Shown here piece by piece: positions 23,401-34,454 of a DNA stretch of 64,000 bases. The stretch comes from Motacilla alba alba (Eukaryota > Chordata > Aves > Passeriformes > Motacillidae), in NCBI RefSeq assembly GCF_015832195.1, contig NC_052026.1, positions 19,191,013-19,255,012 on the forward strand, written 5' to 3'. Below the pieces are notes generated by a model, which worked only from the letters and a program-made list of their open reading frames with translations, was not told where the DNA came from and searched no databases. The position numbers and the translations under genes were made by a program. The number at the start of each line of letters is the position of its first letter. Positions within the stretch are counted from its first letter, which is position 1.

Positions 23401-24847
23401 TTCCTCAGTTAATTAAAGAATGAAAAATGAGAAGGTGTGTATGAGCTGGGCTGCCGGTGAGTGTGTGCAGTTGTGCTTCCCTGAGCTGAAGGGAAGGCTG
23501 TTCTTTGGGTGTTCTCTTCCTCCCCAGCTGAGTTTTTGGAAGTCTTTAAGGAGCAGCAGCAGCAGGGTATGGCTGTGCAGTGCTGGGGGGGTGGAGTCTG
23601 GCTTTTCCAGTGCATGCCCTAAATAACCCACACCTAGATTCCACCCAGATATCACCTCTAAAGCCTGGTAATGCACCTACAGAACCATTCCACATGCATT
23701 GAAGGATATTTCAGTGCTGGGAGACTACAATGATCCAAATTTAGTCAATAGTGTTTATGTATTTAATTGCACGGATGGAATTTCCATCCAATTCCCAATC
23801 TGTTTTCTCCTTCTTTATCCATTCTCCCCCGCCCCACACCAGAGCTCAGGGCGTTTGTGCCTCACTCAGAACTGGCCCTGGATTTCCTCTTTCCACCAGA
23901 TTTTTGGGTGCCAGTCGTGTGTTTGTTCCCTGCAAAGTGCCAGATGTGTTGGCAGCCTGGCAGGAATGATTCTGATCTAAAATAAGGAATAATTCAGCTT
24001 TTGTGCCCTCACGGAGCTGCAGTGGATTCATGGTTAACTTCAGTCATGCTTAATGCAAAATGGTTATAAAATAAATTCCCTTTCTGTTTGAAAGGAGGAG
24101 GAAAATGCAAGAGATAATTTAGTGGGGGGATTGTGGTCATAGGTCAGAATAACAAGATAATGTCTTTTTTTCCAGGCTGGGAGCAATAAAAGAACAGTTG
24201 CATGTGGTAAAAACAGTATGTTCTGGACTCTGTGCCAGCAGAAAAAAGAGAGGATTTTGCAAATTGAACGAAATCTTTGGTTCATGTAGGTTAACAACAT
24301 TTGTTAAAAAAGTCTGCAGGCAAAAGGTGTTCCATAAGGAATAAAAAATCCTACATCCAACAGCAATCCTGTGAGCTGTAAGGCAGTAAGGCTGTGATAG
24401 GCTGGAGGATAATTTATTCAGGCTTCCTAGAATTTCTTTGAAAAACGTACACATTGATCCGGAGATGTTTTTGCTTCGCCAGATCTGCCCAAATTTCTCT
24501 AACCCAGTCCATTTATCTTGAGGAGCAGCCTGTTGTTTTCCCTGATAATGGTAACCAGACTTGTGGTGAGGCCAGACACAGTGGCATGCAAAACAAGGCA
24601 CAACTCATCCAAACCACTTTATTTTTCAGATGGCACCTGGTACTGGGAGCAGAAAGCAGCCAGTGTGACCTATCCTGGAGGAGAATAAAAAAGAAAGGAT
24701 CAAATTAAGGCAAAAAAAAAAATACAAACAATTTGCAAGCGTATAAAAATATATTCAGGACAGGGCCTGAAGTTTTGATTTCAGCAGGAAAAAAATATGA
24801 GGGATGAGTTGCTACGTACATCAACAATAAATAGTTTTCCTTGCAAG

Positions 24848-25055
24848 TTACTGAATATAAGGAAGAAATTCTTCCCTGTAAGGGTGGGGAGACACAGGGT
24901 GCCCAGAGAGCCAGGGCTGCCCCTGCATCCCTGACAGTGCCCAAGGCCAGGCTGGACAGGGCTTGGAGCACCCTGGGACAGTGGAAAGTGTCCCTGCCAT
25001 GGCGGGGGTGGAGGAGATGAATTTTAAGGTCCCTTCCAGCCCCAGCCATTCCCTG
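24848..25055 (+). mobile_element. CR1 LINE 3' end (+)
   Basis: Reads aggaagaaattcttccctgt, gtgcccaaggccaggctgga, cttggagcaccctgggacag and ggtcccttccagccccagcc. Confidence 0.88.
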
Positions 25056-26626
25056 GTTGTGTGGCTGTGCTCGTGCTGATAATCTGCTGCTCGCAGTGAT
25101 AAATCAGGATTGCACAACCCAACGTTTGCCTCATCCTGTCGTTACTCAGCGCTGCGAACTCAGCCCTGACATGTGGGGTGACTCAACCCAAAGGTCGTGC
25201 TGGAAGAGCAGCTTGGAGTGTTTGGAGTTGCTTTTATGTTCTATTTTATTGAGTTCTTCTGGCTTGTAGTCTGATAAACCCCAGGGCAGGATTTGGAATT
25301 CCAGATGCTGCTTGCTGTGGGTGCTGCTCGGTGTGAAAAAGAAATGCTGTCTGACCTGAGCTCTGTCACCTCCTTTGGGGACTGGAAGGGTTATGGAAAC
25401 CAGGAACTGGGGACTTTGTCTGTATCACAAAACTCTGCTCTAAGATCGCTTCATGAAAGAAAAGTCATTAATGGAATTGGAACTGAACGTTGTTCACAAT
25501 AAATTACTGTAAAGCTCTCTGTGGAAGGGCTGAGTGACCCCTCAGTCAGCAAACCTTGTTTTACTCCACAGTTGAGCAAACATGGAAATCAACCCCAAAT
25601 GGTCCATGTCAGTGGCCACTGAAATATTGCTGGACTGTTTCCTACCCAGCTCCTATTAGCAGTGTGAGGAATTCTGGAGGTTTGGTTTATGTCTGGAATG
25701 GGAGTCTCATCCTTGGCTGTGTGTTCCATCCTCCACTTGAGGTGGGGTCGGTCCTGAGCTCTGTTCCAGTTTCTGGTTAGTCTTGAATCCATCAACTTTT
25801 GGCATTGTCTGCACAGGTTAATTGAAGTGAGAGCCTAATATTCCTCTGAATTTAATTTATTTATTTAGTTAAATCCCTAATTTTCCTTTTTTCCCCCCTG
25901 ACAAACTGGGAAAGAAATAAAAAAGCTTCTTGATGTATAGAGTGTGTGTAGGTAGGTATAGCTGTGGTACTGATGGTCTTATATTTGAATAAGAGGGAAG
26001 ATGATTAGTGATTGAATAATTATCTTTCTGCTGGGCCTGTTCCTTGGGAAACTATTATTTAGAAAATAATATAGCCAGTAAGTATGAGGAAAACCCCAAA
26101 TTATGTTTGGGATCTCTGGTTACATCCTAAATTATTGTAATTCCTTGATGTACTCCTTTTAAAAGATTAAACAGGTTAGCGTTCGCTATTGATTATAATT
26201 TCCTGAATCTATAATCTTGCTTAGCCTTGCTTTGATCTCATGGGTTTGGGGTTGGGGAAAAACAAGGTTCAAAGCTGTTGACTGCTTGAAATTTGCTGTG
26301 CTTTGAGAATATCCCAGAGTTGCAGTAACCTTCATTTTTAGGGGATGAGAGCACTGGGCCTGCAGTGGTTTTTCCATAAAAGAGATCTCTGAGAGCGAGC
26401 TGGACACCTGGGCTGGCTGCACCAGTTGCTGTGTAGGTCAGAATGTGCCCAACAATAATTTGTGGCCACTGCTGGGTGAATTTGGGTTTCTTTCAGTGGC
26501 CGCCGGCGCGATCCCGCTGCGCTCAGACAGCCAGGAGGCAAAGTGGGGAGATGATGCAAACCTGAGAAACCTTGGCTGTGTCCTGAGGCTGCCTCCTTGC
26601 TCAGCTTTGCCCCATGTGTGTTTCAG

Positions 26627-26866
26627 AGGATTACCCCAACGGGACGTGGCTGGGCGACGAGAACAACCCCGAGATGCGGGTGCGCTGCCCCATCACGCCC
26701 GCCGACATGCTGCACATCAGCACCAACTGCCGCACGGCCGAGAAGATGGCCCTGACCCTGCTGGATTACCTCTTCCACAGGGAGATCCAGGCCATCTCCA
26801 ACCTCTCGGGCCAGGGCAAGCACGGCAAGAAGCAGCTGGATCCTCTCATGATCTACGGGATTCGCT
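26627..26866 (+). CDS. BANP: BANP coding exon 6 (BEN domain, first part)
   Basis: 240 bases, completing Glu222 and coding through Arg301 plus one base of Cys302. The acceptor is gtgtgtttcag and the donor the consensus GTGAGT. It holds most of the BEN domain, the all-alpha DNA-binding fold shared with BEND proteins and insensitive. Visible are DYPNGTWLGDENNPEMRVRC, the helix-forming ADMLHISTNCRTAEKMALTL and LLDYLFHREIQAISNLSGQG, and a basic KHGKKQ before LDPLMIYGIRC. This is the most conserved part of the family and the firmest basis for the gene name. A second frame is also open through this exon, but it has no BANP similarity and is not considered coding. Confidence 0.97.
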
Positions 26867-27043
26867 GTGAGTGAAACGTGGGAGTCGGGCGTGTGGATAA
26901 GGCAGAAGGGGATGTGTTAAATGAGATTTTAAGAGTGTGTTTGATGTGTGGTGAGATGTTCTGGTGGCTTTTGTTTATGAAGAAGGTTTAGGGTTTTGAG
27001 GAAGAAATCCTAAAGGGCTGGTTTACTTCAGTTGGTGGGTAAA

Positions 27044-27436
27044 TGTCGCCATGATATTTTCTGAAAAATCCCTTTGCCAGGATTTTTTCTCCTGAGAAGC
27101 TGAGAAGCCTCAGAGGAAAAGAAAAACAATGATTATCTGCTGCTGTGGAATGCAACAGGTGCATCTTTGATTGGTCCATGCTGGTTGTTTCTGATTAATG
27201 ACCAATCAAAGATGCAGCTGGGTCAGGCTCTCTGAGAGTCTCGAGCCTTTGTTATTTATTCCTTTCTATTCCTGTCCAGCCTTCTGATGAATCCTTTCTT
27301 TCTATTCTTTCAGTGTAGTTTTAATATAATTTTTTTAATATAATATATATTTTAATATAATAAATCAACCTTCTGAAAAATGGAGTCCTGATTCTCATCT
27401 CTTCCCTTGTCCTGGGACCCCTCGAACACAGCAGCA
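27044..27436 (+). mobile_element. Solo LTR of a songbird endogenous retrovirus
   Basis: Starts TG in tgtcgccatgatattttctg, then ctgagaagctgagaagcctc, a promoter-like part with CCAAT-type motifs, an AT-rich segment with AATAAA at about 27358, and an end reading cttgtcctgggacccctcga then acaca. This pattern is familiar from songbird ERV LTRs. There is no internal gag, pol or env sequence next to it, so it is a solo LTR. The exact 3' edge (27430-27436) is uncertain, and no clear target-site duplication was found (gtaaa before, ggtat after, if it ends at gcagca). It is in the sense orientation relative to BANP, so its AATAAA is on the transcribed strand. Confidence 0.75.
27160..27216 (+). repeat. 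Perfect 17-bp inverted repeat inside the LTR
   Basis: Arms tgcatctttgattggtc at 27160-27176 and gaccaatcaaagatgca at 27200-27216 pair exactly, with a 23-base loop. Each arm carries a CCAAT-type box (ATTGG in one and CCAAT in the other), so the LTR has two such boxes in opposite orientations. Confidence 0.95.
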
Positions 27437-27979
27437 GGTATTCACCAGAAAACTCCTCAGTCTTTTATTCTGATTTCTGACATCTGTGCAACCATCAGCT
27501 GCGAGTGTAGTAAATATTGCAGAAATAATAGTAACACAAATTTCAATACTGTTCAAGTGCTCAAACCAGCATGGTCTTGAACCATAGTTTTTGACTTCCC
27601 ATTTATGTCTCTTTTTTTAAAGACTTGCTGAGGTTGTGATGGGAAAAGTTGGCAATCTCAGGATCATAAAATCTGGGATCACAGCAGGAATGGCAGGACG
27701 CTGTTGGATTTCTGTCTGCTCCATGTGCACCAGTCTTTGGATTATTTAGGCTGTTATGGAGCTGTGAACTGATATTATTTGTGGTAAAGGCACGATATTT
27801 GTTAATTTAAAAGGAATCAAATGTGGTTTTGTATAGAACAAAGGCACAGCCACTGGTTTGAAATGAAAAGAGGAATCTGGACGTGAGCATCGTGTTCTGC
27901 TGTGGTGACTGCTAGTGAATACATTGAGGACAGCCAAGTCTGTTCCCTCTGCTTTATTTCCAAGAAGCTAGCATAACCA

Positions 27980-28145
27980 GGATTTTGGGAGAAGTTTCTT
28001 CTGCCAGGTGGTGGCTGAGCACTGGGATCAGGGAATGGGCACGGCCCTGAGGCTGCCGGAGCTCCAGGAGCGTTTGGGCACCATTCCCAGGGACAGGCTG
28101 GGATTGTTGGGGTGTCTGGGCAGGCACAGGAGTGATCCTTGAACT
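27980..28145 (+). mobile_element. CR1 LINE fragment (+)
   Basis: Reads gaatgggcacggccctgagg, ctgccggagctccaggagcg, and tttgggcaccattcccaggg then gggattgttggggtgtctgg, a CR1 subfamily with that middle segment. Confidence 0.8.
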
Positions 28146-29736
28146 GGATGTTAATAAACCAGGTCTTGTTACCAGATTCTTTATAGTCACGTTTTGTGTA
28201 GTCACCAGGGGATCTGGAGTGGGAATAATTTGTCCTACTGATGACTTTTGTATGGAATTGGCAATTTGAAACTCCAGGTAAGGCTTAGGAAGAAGTCAGG
28301 GATTATTTGGGGTGGTGTTTGGAGAAGTGGCTGTGGGATTGTCACAGGGAAGGGAATGTGAATGGTGTTTGGTGATGGCAGGAAACATGTTCCTCTTATC
28401 TGCTGCTGTTTCCAGTGGTTTTCAGGCTATTTTTGGGGATATTGAAAACCAAATCTCCCCCTCTCAGGTCGCTGAATTAGGGCAATTTTTGCTTCATTAT
28501 TTACCTGAAGCAAAAGACTTTGGGCTTCTTTTTTCAAACACATTAAATATGTATTTTTAAGAGAGATAGTAATTCAAAATAATGCTGATCCCCAAAGCCT
28601 TCTTGTCTGCTGATCTCATCAGTGTCAATGATGTTGCTATTAAAACATAGATTTTTGTTAAAAGCTTTTAGAAACACTAAGAAATGGATCTCGCTCCAGT
28701 GTTAAAGCAATTCCCAGGCAGTTCTTTTCCCATCCCTCAAATCTGAGAGCACAAATCACATGGGTCAGTTTGTAACTGGTTGTGGAGGAAGATGAGATGT
28801 TTGCCAATGTGAGCATGGGGAAGGAATGTGTCCATGTGACCAAGTGCTCAAGCTGGGGATTATGTCATTTCTGTGAGGCATTCTGACCATGAAAATACTG
28901 GATTATGGAAGTGATCCCTGCAGCTGGAGAAGGTCTGGAATGGCACAGATGTGAGAACAGGGGATCATAAGCAGCAATCAGTGTCTAACTTTGGTGATAT
29001 GAGCATGGTTTGGGATCCAGGTATCTGAAACAACTTCATTCCTTCTTACTGTTGGCTGCTGAGTTGTTTTCTTTTGGGAGCCAGGCCATAAAAAACTAGG
29101 GATTTCTGGAAAAAATAGACCCTCTGTGGATCTGGCTAGAGAAGTCTGGTTTGGGCAGCGAAATGTTGATTTGCTACCAGTGAGGACAAGGAATCCTGTG
29201 GCAACCAGCAAAGAAAACACAGGAAAACTTGATGGAGCAGCAACTGTAGCAGTGAGAGCAGTGGCCCAGGAATGATGATTTCACTCAATAACCTCACGTG
29301 TCATCACTGCGAGTAATGAAGGGGGAGTGGAGCTGGATTCAGCAGCCTGGAGAGGAATGTGGAGCACTCAGCTCCCGAGGATGGGACTGTGCCCACGCTC
29401 AGTCCGTGTGTGCCATGATTCCATCCCTGCCATCCCAAATCCCCTTTCGCTGTCCACACACATCTGCTTTTCATCCCTGAAGTGTTCTCCCAGAAAATCA
29501 CCCCAAACCCGTGTCCCTGGCATGGGAACCCCCTCAGTGCTGGTCCCCACAGTGGGATTTGCTTCTGCTCTGAGCAGATGATGCTTTGATGACTTAATTC
29601 AACCAGAAATGAAAAATCCAATGTCATCAGCCTGGCCTGTGCCAATCACAGCCAGAGGAGCCCAAGGAAATAGAAAGGATTTTATTTTTCCTTTCGTTTC
29701 AAGTTTCTTGCAGTTTGTCAGTGGAAAGATATTCCA

Positions 29737-29738
<2 letters not shown>

Positions 29739-29767
<29 letters not shown>
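29739..29767 (+). repeat. Poly(T) run, 29 bases
   Basis: An uninterrupted run of T. No poly(A)-tailed retrocopy was recognised on either side, so I treat it as a simple repeat. Assembly length errors are common in such runs. Confidence 0.95.
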
Positions 29768-29770
<3 letters not shown>

Positions 29771-31689
29771 ATAAGAAAAACACCAAGCAAATCTGTATTT
29801 AATAGAGAAAGTATTTTGTGTAATATGCAGAAAGTATAGAAAATGAAGAGATGTGTGTTTATTAAAAATTCTTGATGCTCTGCACAGGGTTTACCACAAG
29901 AGGAGAGGAAAGTTTATCTTTGGAAGTCTAAATTTTCACTTGTGGTAGGAATTTGCTTGTGGGGTGGCAGTGGTACTGAGGAGAGCTTTTGGGCAAGAAA
30001 CCAGAATGATTTAAACACAATCTATGTCATTAAATAGCTCATTACCTCAGCCCTGCTAAAAATGGAGACTTCTGCTGGTGAAATACAATCCAAGAACATC
30101 CTCAGTTGTAATTTTCTTTGCCTAACAGAAAATACAGGTTTAGCTCTTTGGAGATTTCACAGTAATTTCCACGAGCAAGTTGGAAAAAACAGATTCCCAA
30201 ATTCAGAATTTTGCAGTTATAAGAAACGGTGTAATAGAAAAGATGATTTTCCATGGCATGCTGGAAAAAATGGAAAGGGGATTTCTGAAGCTCAGAAAAG
30301 AAAATTTATCAGTTCTTATTCTTCAAAATAATAAAGTAACTAAAGGAAAACAAAATAAGATTAGTTATTTATAACATATATGTATATATACACATATTTT
30401 ATATATTATTGTGTGTAACTTTGTATATTATTTCTGTGCAAGCCCCTTGCTCTGCACATGGGTTTTTGCAGACTCTCACCAATCATTTTCCCACTTATTT
30501 GTCAGTTCTGGTTAATGATTCCATAAGGATGGAAGATCAGAACCTGCACATTTAATGCAGAATTTCTGGTTGGGTGGAGGAAGGAGATCCAAACTCATGA
30601 ATTGCATTAAGGGGAACCTGTGCCCTTGTGTTATTGGACCCCAAAATTCTTATTTGGGCTCCAGACAGCATCTGTTGCTCAGGGAATGATTTATGCACAT
30701 GGAAATAACTCTCTTGTTAGGGACAGGATTGTTGCTGAGAAAAAACCCAACTCAAAACCTTAAATCCCCCACCCAAACCCTCCAGTGCTCACAGAGGGTA
30801 GGAGACTGCTGAAAATTTTGGGTGAATTTTCCCATCTGCTTCCAAGACTCTCAAAGAGTGAATTTTCCAATTTCCCTTTAATTTCATCCAGAATGCATCC
30901 CTGTCATTTAAATACCATAAAACAAAGTGTTAGCTGAGAATACCTAATGATAAAATCTGATTTTTAACTCTGAACGATGCATTTTCTGCTTCAAATGCCA
31001 AATAACTTCACTTTTTAAGACACAAAAACACAGCACAGAAAGAAATCCCTCATCAAAGCTTGATGCTCCTGTTATATAAAACATTTCTTGCAGTAGGGAT
31101 GGGAGCACTTCTCCTACTGCAGGAGTTGAAAGAGATGTTAATACACTCTGAAAGGACTTGTGTCCTCAGCAGAGGCCAAATGGAATTAAACACTGGCTCT
31201 GCTTCCCAAAAATCCACACACCAGCTCTGGAGCTGCAGCCCACACACGGCTGCTTAATAGGAACCACATTTGGCTGTGGAATTGATGGCAGTGGGATGAG
31301 TTTATGTATGGAGAGAGAAAGAGAAATAGAAATATTGCTGCCCACAGCCCAGGCAGGTTGGGCTGCTTGGAGCTGCCACTGGTGGCGTGGAAAACGTGTG
31401 AGGAGCTCAGCACTGCTGCTCCAGCTTTTCATGGGGAGTCTGAGCTTAATAACAGCAGGATAAACAGCAAATAGATCACATTTCTGTCCTTCTTGGGGAT
31501 TATCCTGCTTGCAAATACTGGAGGAAGGGCAGGAAGTTCTCATGGATGAGCTGAGCTCAGATGTTTCTCACCAGAGGATGTTTTGTGGGACTCTCCAGGC
31601 TGGTGCTGTTTTTTAAGATGTTTATCGTGAAATCCTGGAGTGGTTTGGGCTGTGTGCACCAATTATTTGTATTTATATTTATATTTTAA

Positions 31690-31945
31690 AGATCCAGTGC
31701 CACCCGCTGCCATGGGCAGGGACACTTTCCACTGTCCCAGGCTGCTCCAAGCCTGGTCCAGCCTGGCCTTGGGCACTGCCAGGGATGCAGGGGCAGCCAC
31801 AGCTGCTCTGGGAATCCATTCCAAGGCCTCTTCACCCCTCCCAGGGAATGATTCCATTCCAAAATCCCACCTAACCCTGTCCCTGGCAGTGGGAGGCCAT
31901 CCCTTGTGTCCTGTCCCTCCAGAGCCCTGGAAATCATCTCTTTCC
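31690..31945 (-). mobile_element. CR1 LINE 3' end (-)
   Basis: Reads ctgccatgggcagggacact, ggtccagcctggccttgggc, cagctgctctgggaatccat and cctaaccctgtccctggcag. The extreme 3' terminal bases are missing. Confidence 0.88.
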
Positions 31946-34397
31946 AGCTTCTGTCTCCTTCAGGTGCTCTAAACAAACATTGCAGTTACTGAGGACATGC
32001 ACTACAAATGCAGAATGTCATCCATATTTTCTATTCTTTCACTTTCCCACTTCTAAAAGCCTTTTTTATTACTGCATTTTTATTAACTCCACCAATTTTT
32101 TCCTTTATTTCTTCTTTCCTTCCTAATAGTTGTATGCTTTTTTTTGGGCATATTTTCTTTGTCTTCCTTTCATTTCCTGTTTATAATTTTGAGCTGCTCA
32201 TGTCTCATTTCTGAATATCCCACAATTCCCTGGCTGTCAGGGTATTGAATAACATCCCATGGTTTAAAAGTGTCACACCGACATGCCACAGTCCTGAACA
32301 TCAGCAGTTGTAGAGGTGCATCCAAACCTTGGATTCCATCTGGAGACTGCTGGAGAGCCCGAGGAAAAATGATCCAAATTGGCATTTTGTCCCGTGTCTT
32401 CAACATTTCAGCAGCAGCAGAAAGTGGTGATTTCTGTGATTGGGATATTGCTGATTGTTGGTTCAGTCCCTCCCCAGCTCCCTCAGGAATCAGCCACGGT
32501 GCTCTGGAGCTTTGTGGCAGTGGCAGAGCTCAACCCAGCAATTTCCTGAGCATCCCTGAGCTACTCAGGGTTCCTCAGGCTATAGGATAAGAACTCCTCT
32601 TCCCAGCCCTGGTAGCCTGAACAGGAGTCCTGTGGTTTGTGTCTGCTGGATGAGCTAATCCTGTGGTCCCTGGAAATACTTTTTGCCAACATTTTCTTCT
32701 CCCGGTGTTAAACGGCGCAGGCTGTAGTTCTTGGGAAATAAAGAGTGACTGCAGGCTGTTCCTGTGGTGTTATCACAGCACCCTGGAACTGTTTGCTTTG
32801 GAAGGGACTGGAATCTGTCCTTTGCTGCCTGGGCAGGACGCTGCACTGCTCCAGGTTGCTCAGATCCCCTGTGGGACACTCCTGCTCCTCCGCGTGGCTC
32901 CGGGCGAGGACAGGTTTCCTTTGAGGTGCGAGGGTTGGCGTTGCCCGGTTGTGCAGCGTGTGCCTGTGGCAGATTGGGGGACTTGGGCAGGTCCTGCTGA
33001 GCCTTGTGCTGTCACAGCCTGGGCTCTGAGCCTTGCCAGGGGCTCTGCTCCCCCTGGGAGCTGGGCTGCCTTTGTTGGGAGGGCCACGAGTGATGTCACC
33101 TGCTGGGGACAAAACCAGGGAGAGGCTGCAGAGCTGTGGAGCTCTCTCCTCCTCAGGAGCAAAGTCTGAGAGTTCAGCACATCTTTAAAAAGCAAGAAGT
33201 GAAAGAAATCCTTTCTGTTGGGCTTTTCTCCTGTCTGAAGAGCTTTAATTTCTGCTGGCCTCGTGCTGCTGCTGCTCTCCCACGCTGTGTCCCTCAGAGC
33301 TGCACGAGCCTGGCTCCAGCTCCGTGGAGCTGCTGCTTTGTGAATCAATTAAATACTGCCACATGCAGGGCACTGATAACCTCGTTTGAGGCCAGGCAAG
33401 AAGATAATGGGAGAACCCATTGAGTTTATCTCAGCACCACAGTTCTCATCCATGGCATCAGTGCTGGCCTTGCTTTCAGCTGGAACTCGCTGCTGCCTGC
33501 AGTTTGCTTCTTTCCTGGGCACTTCTCTTGATTTCAATTATTTTCCTGGCCAGGCCCTGTTAATAAACTGAAAAAAAAGAAGGCAGCAATTGTGGGGAAA
33601 GAAAATAAATTGTGTGTTTTCTCTCTCCTCCTCACACGTCTCTTGTTGTCCTTGTGTTAGACAAGCGAGGAATTCAATTTTCCATTCTTGGCAAAGCCGT
33701 GGCGGGGCTGTCGGTCCCCACTGCTGTGTGTAACTCCACCGTGTGTGATGTGCTGTCAGGCACTGGCGAGTGCTGGGCTCTCCAGAAACCAGAAAATGAA
33801 TGTATGAGGTCACTTGGACCATCTGTTTCCACACTCCTTCCATCCCTCAGTGCTTCTCCCTTTTGGCCAGGCTCGGTGGGAGTACGTGCTGAAGTGTGCA
33901 GCACTGCAGAGGCACGAGCACAGTCCTGAGGCTGGGCACAGAAAAGCAGCTTTTGCAGGCTTTGAGGGCTCTTCCAGGGCTGTGTAAAGAGGAAAAGGGC
34001 AAGTTTGAAGATGGGCTTTTTAGGAAGGTTTCTGCTGCAACTGTTGTCGTCTCTTTTAAAAATGGGGAACAAAATAGGAATAAATGTAGGATTTTTTTTT
34101 AAAAGATGGAAGGAACTAGAAGCAAATGCCATTTTTCCAGTGTCATCACTCTGGTGTAACTTGGGACCTGGAGCAAGGCTGGAGTAGAGAGCAGGAAGAG
34201 TTTTCTCTTTTCAGATTATAAACCCTGTTTGGTCCAGATTTATTTTCTTGTAGGGGTTGATTGATTAATTTATAATAATTGGACTCAGGTTATTAAACAG
34301 CTGTGGATGTTCTGTCACCATCAGGAAAGGGACTGAAGGATCCCTCTGGGAATTCTGTAACACGTGGAATTCCAGGAATATCACAAATATTCTGTTC

Positions 34398-34454
34398 CTG
34401 CAGGGATTAGTTAATTCTGCAGGGATTAATTAATTCTGCAGGGATTAATTAATT
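34398..34454 (+). repeat. 19-bp tandem repeat, three copies
   Basis: Three copies of ctgcagggattaattaatt, the first with one change (attag for attaa). Confidence 0.92.

Larger units (their letters stand above)
18526..26626 (+). other. BANP intron 5 (8.1 kb)
   Basis: Contains a possible LTR fragment at 18645-18840 and CR1 pieces at 18848-19090, 20458-20715, 21690-21955, 22308-22400, 23230-23400 and 24848-25055, and an 18-bp tandem repeat at 20180-20232. The last 2 kb before exon 6 show no repeat, except a CpG-dense 28-base patch at 26497 directly after an acceptor-like tttctttcag. Confidence 0.6.

Noticed and set aside
26445..26870. 141-codon + strand frame overlapping BANP exon 6 in another frame
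   Set aside because: It is Arg/Gln/Pro/His-rich, as expected for a shifted frame of a GC-rich exon, and has no known similarity. The BEN domain is in the other frame.
29739..29767. Poly(T) as the tail of a minus-strand processed pseudogene or SINE
   Set aside because: No gene-like or SINE-like body, poly(A) signal or target duplication was seen on the expected (right) side.
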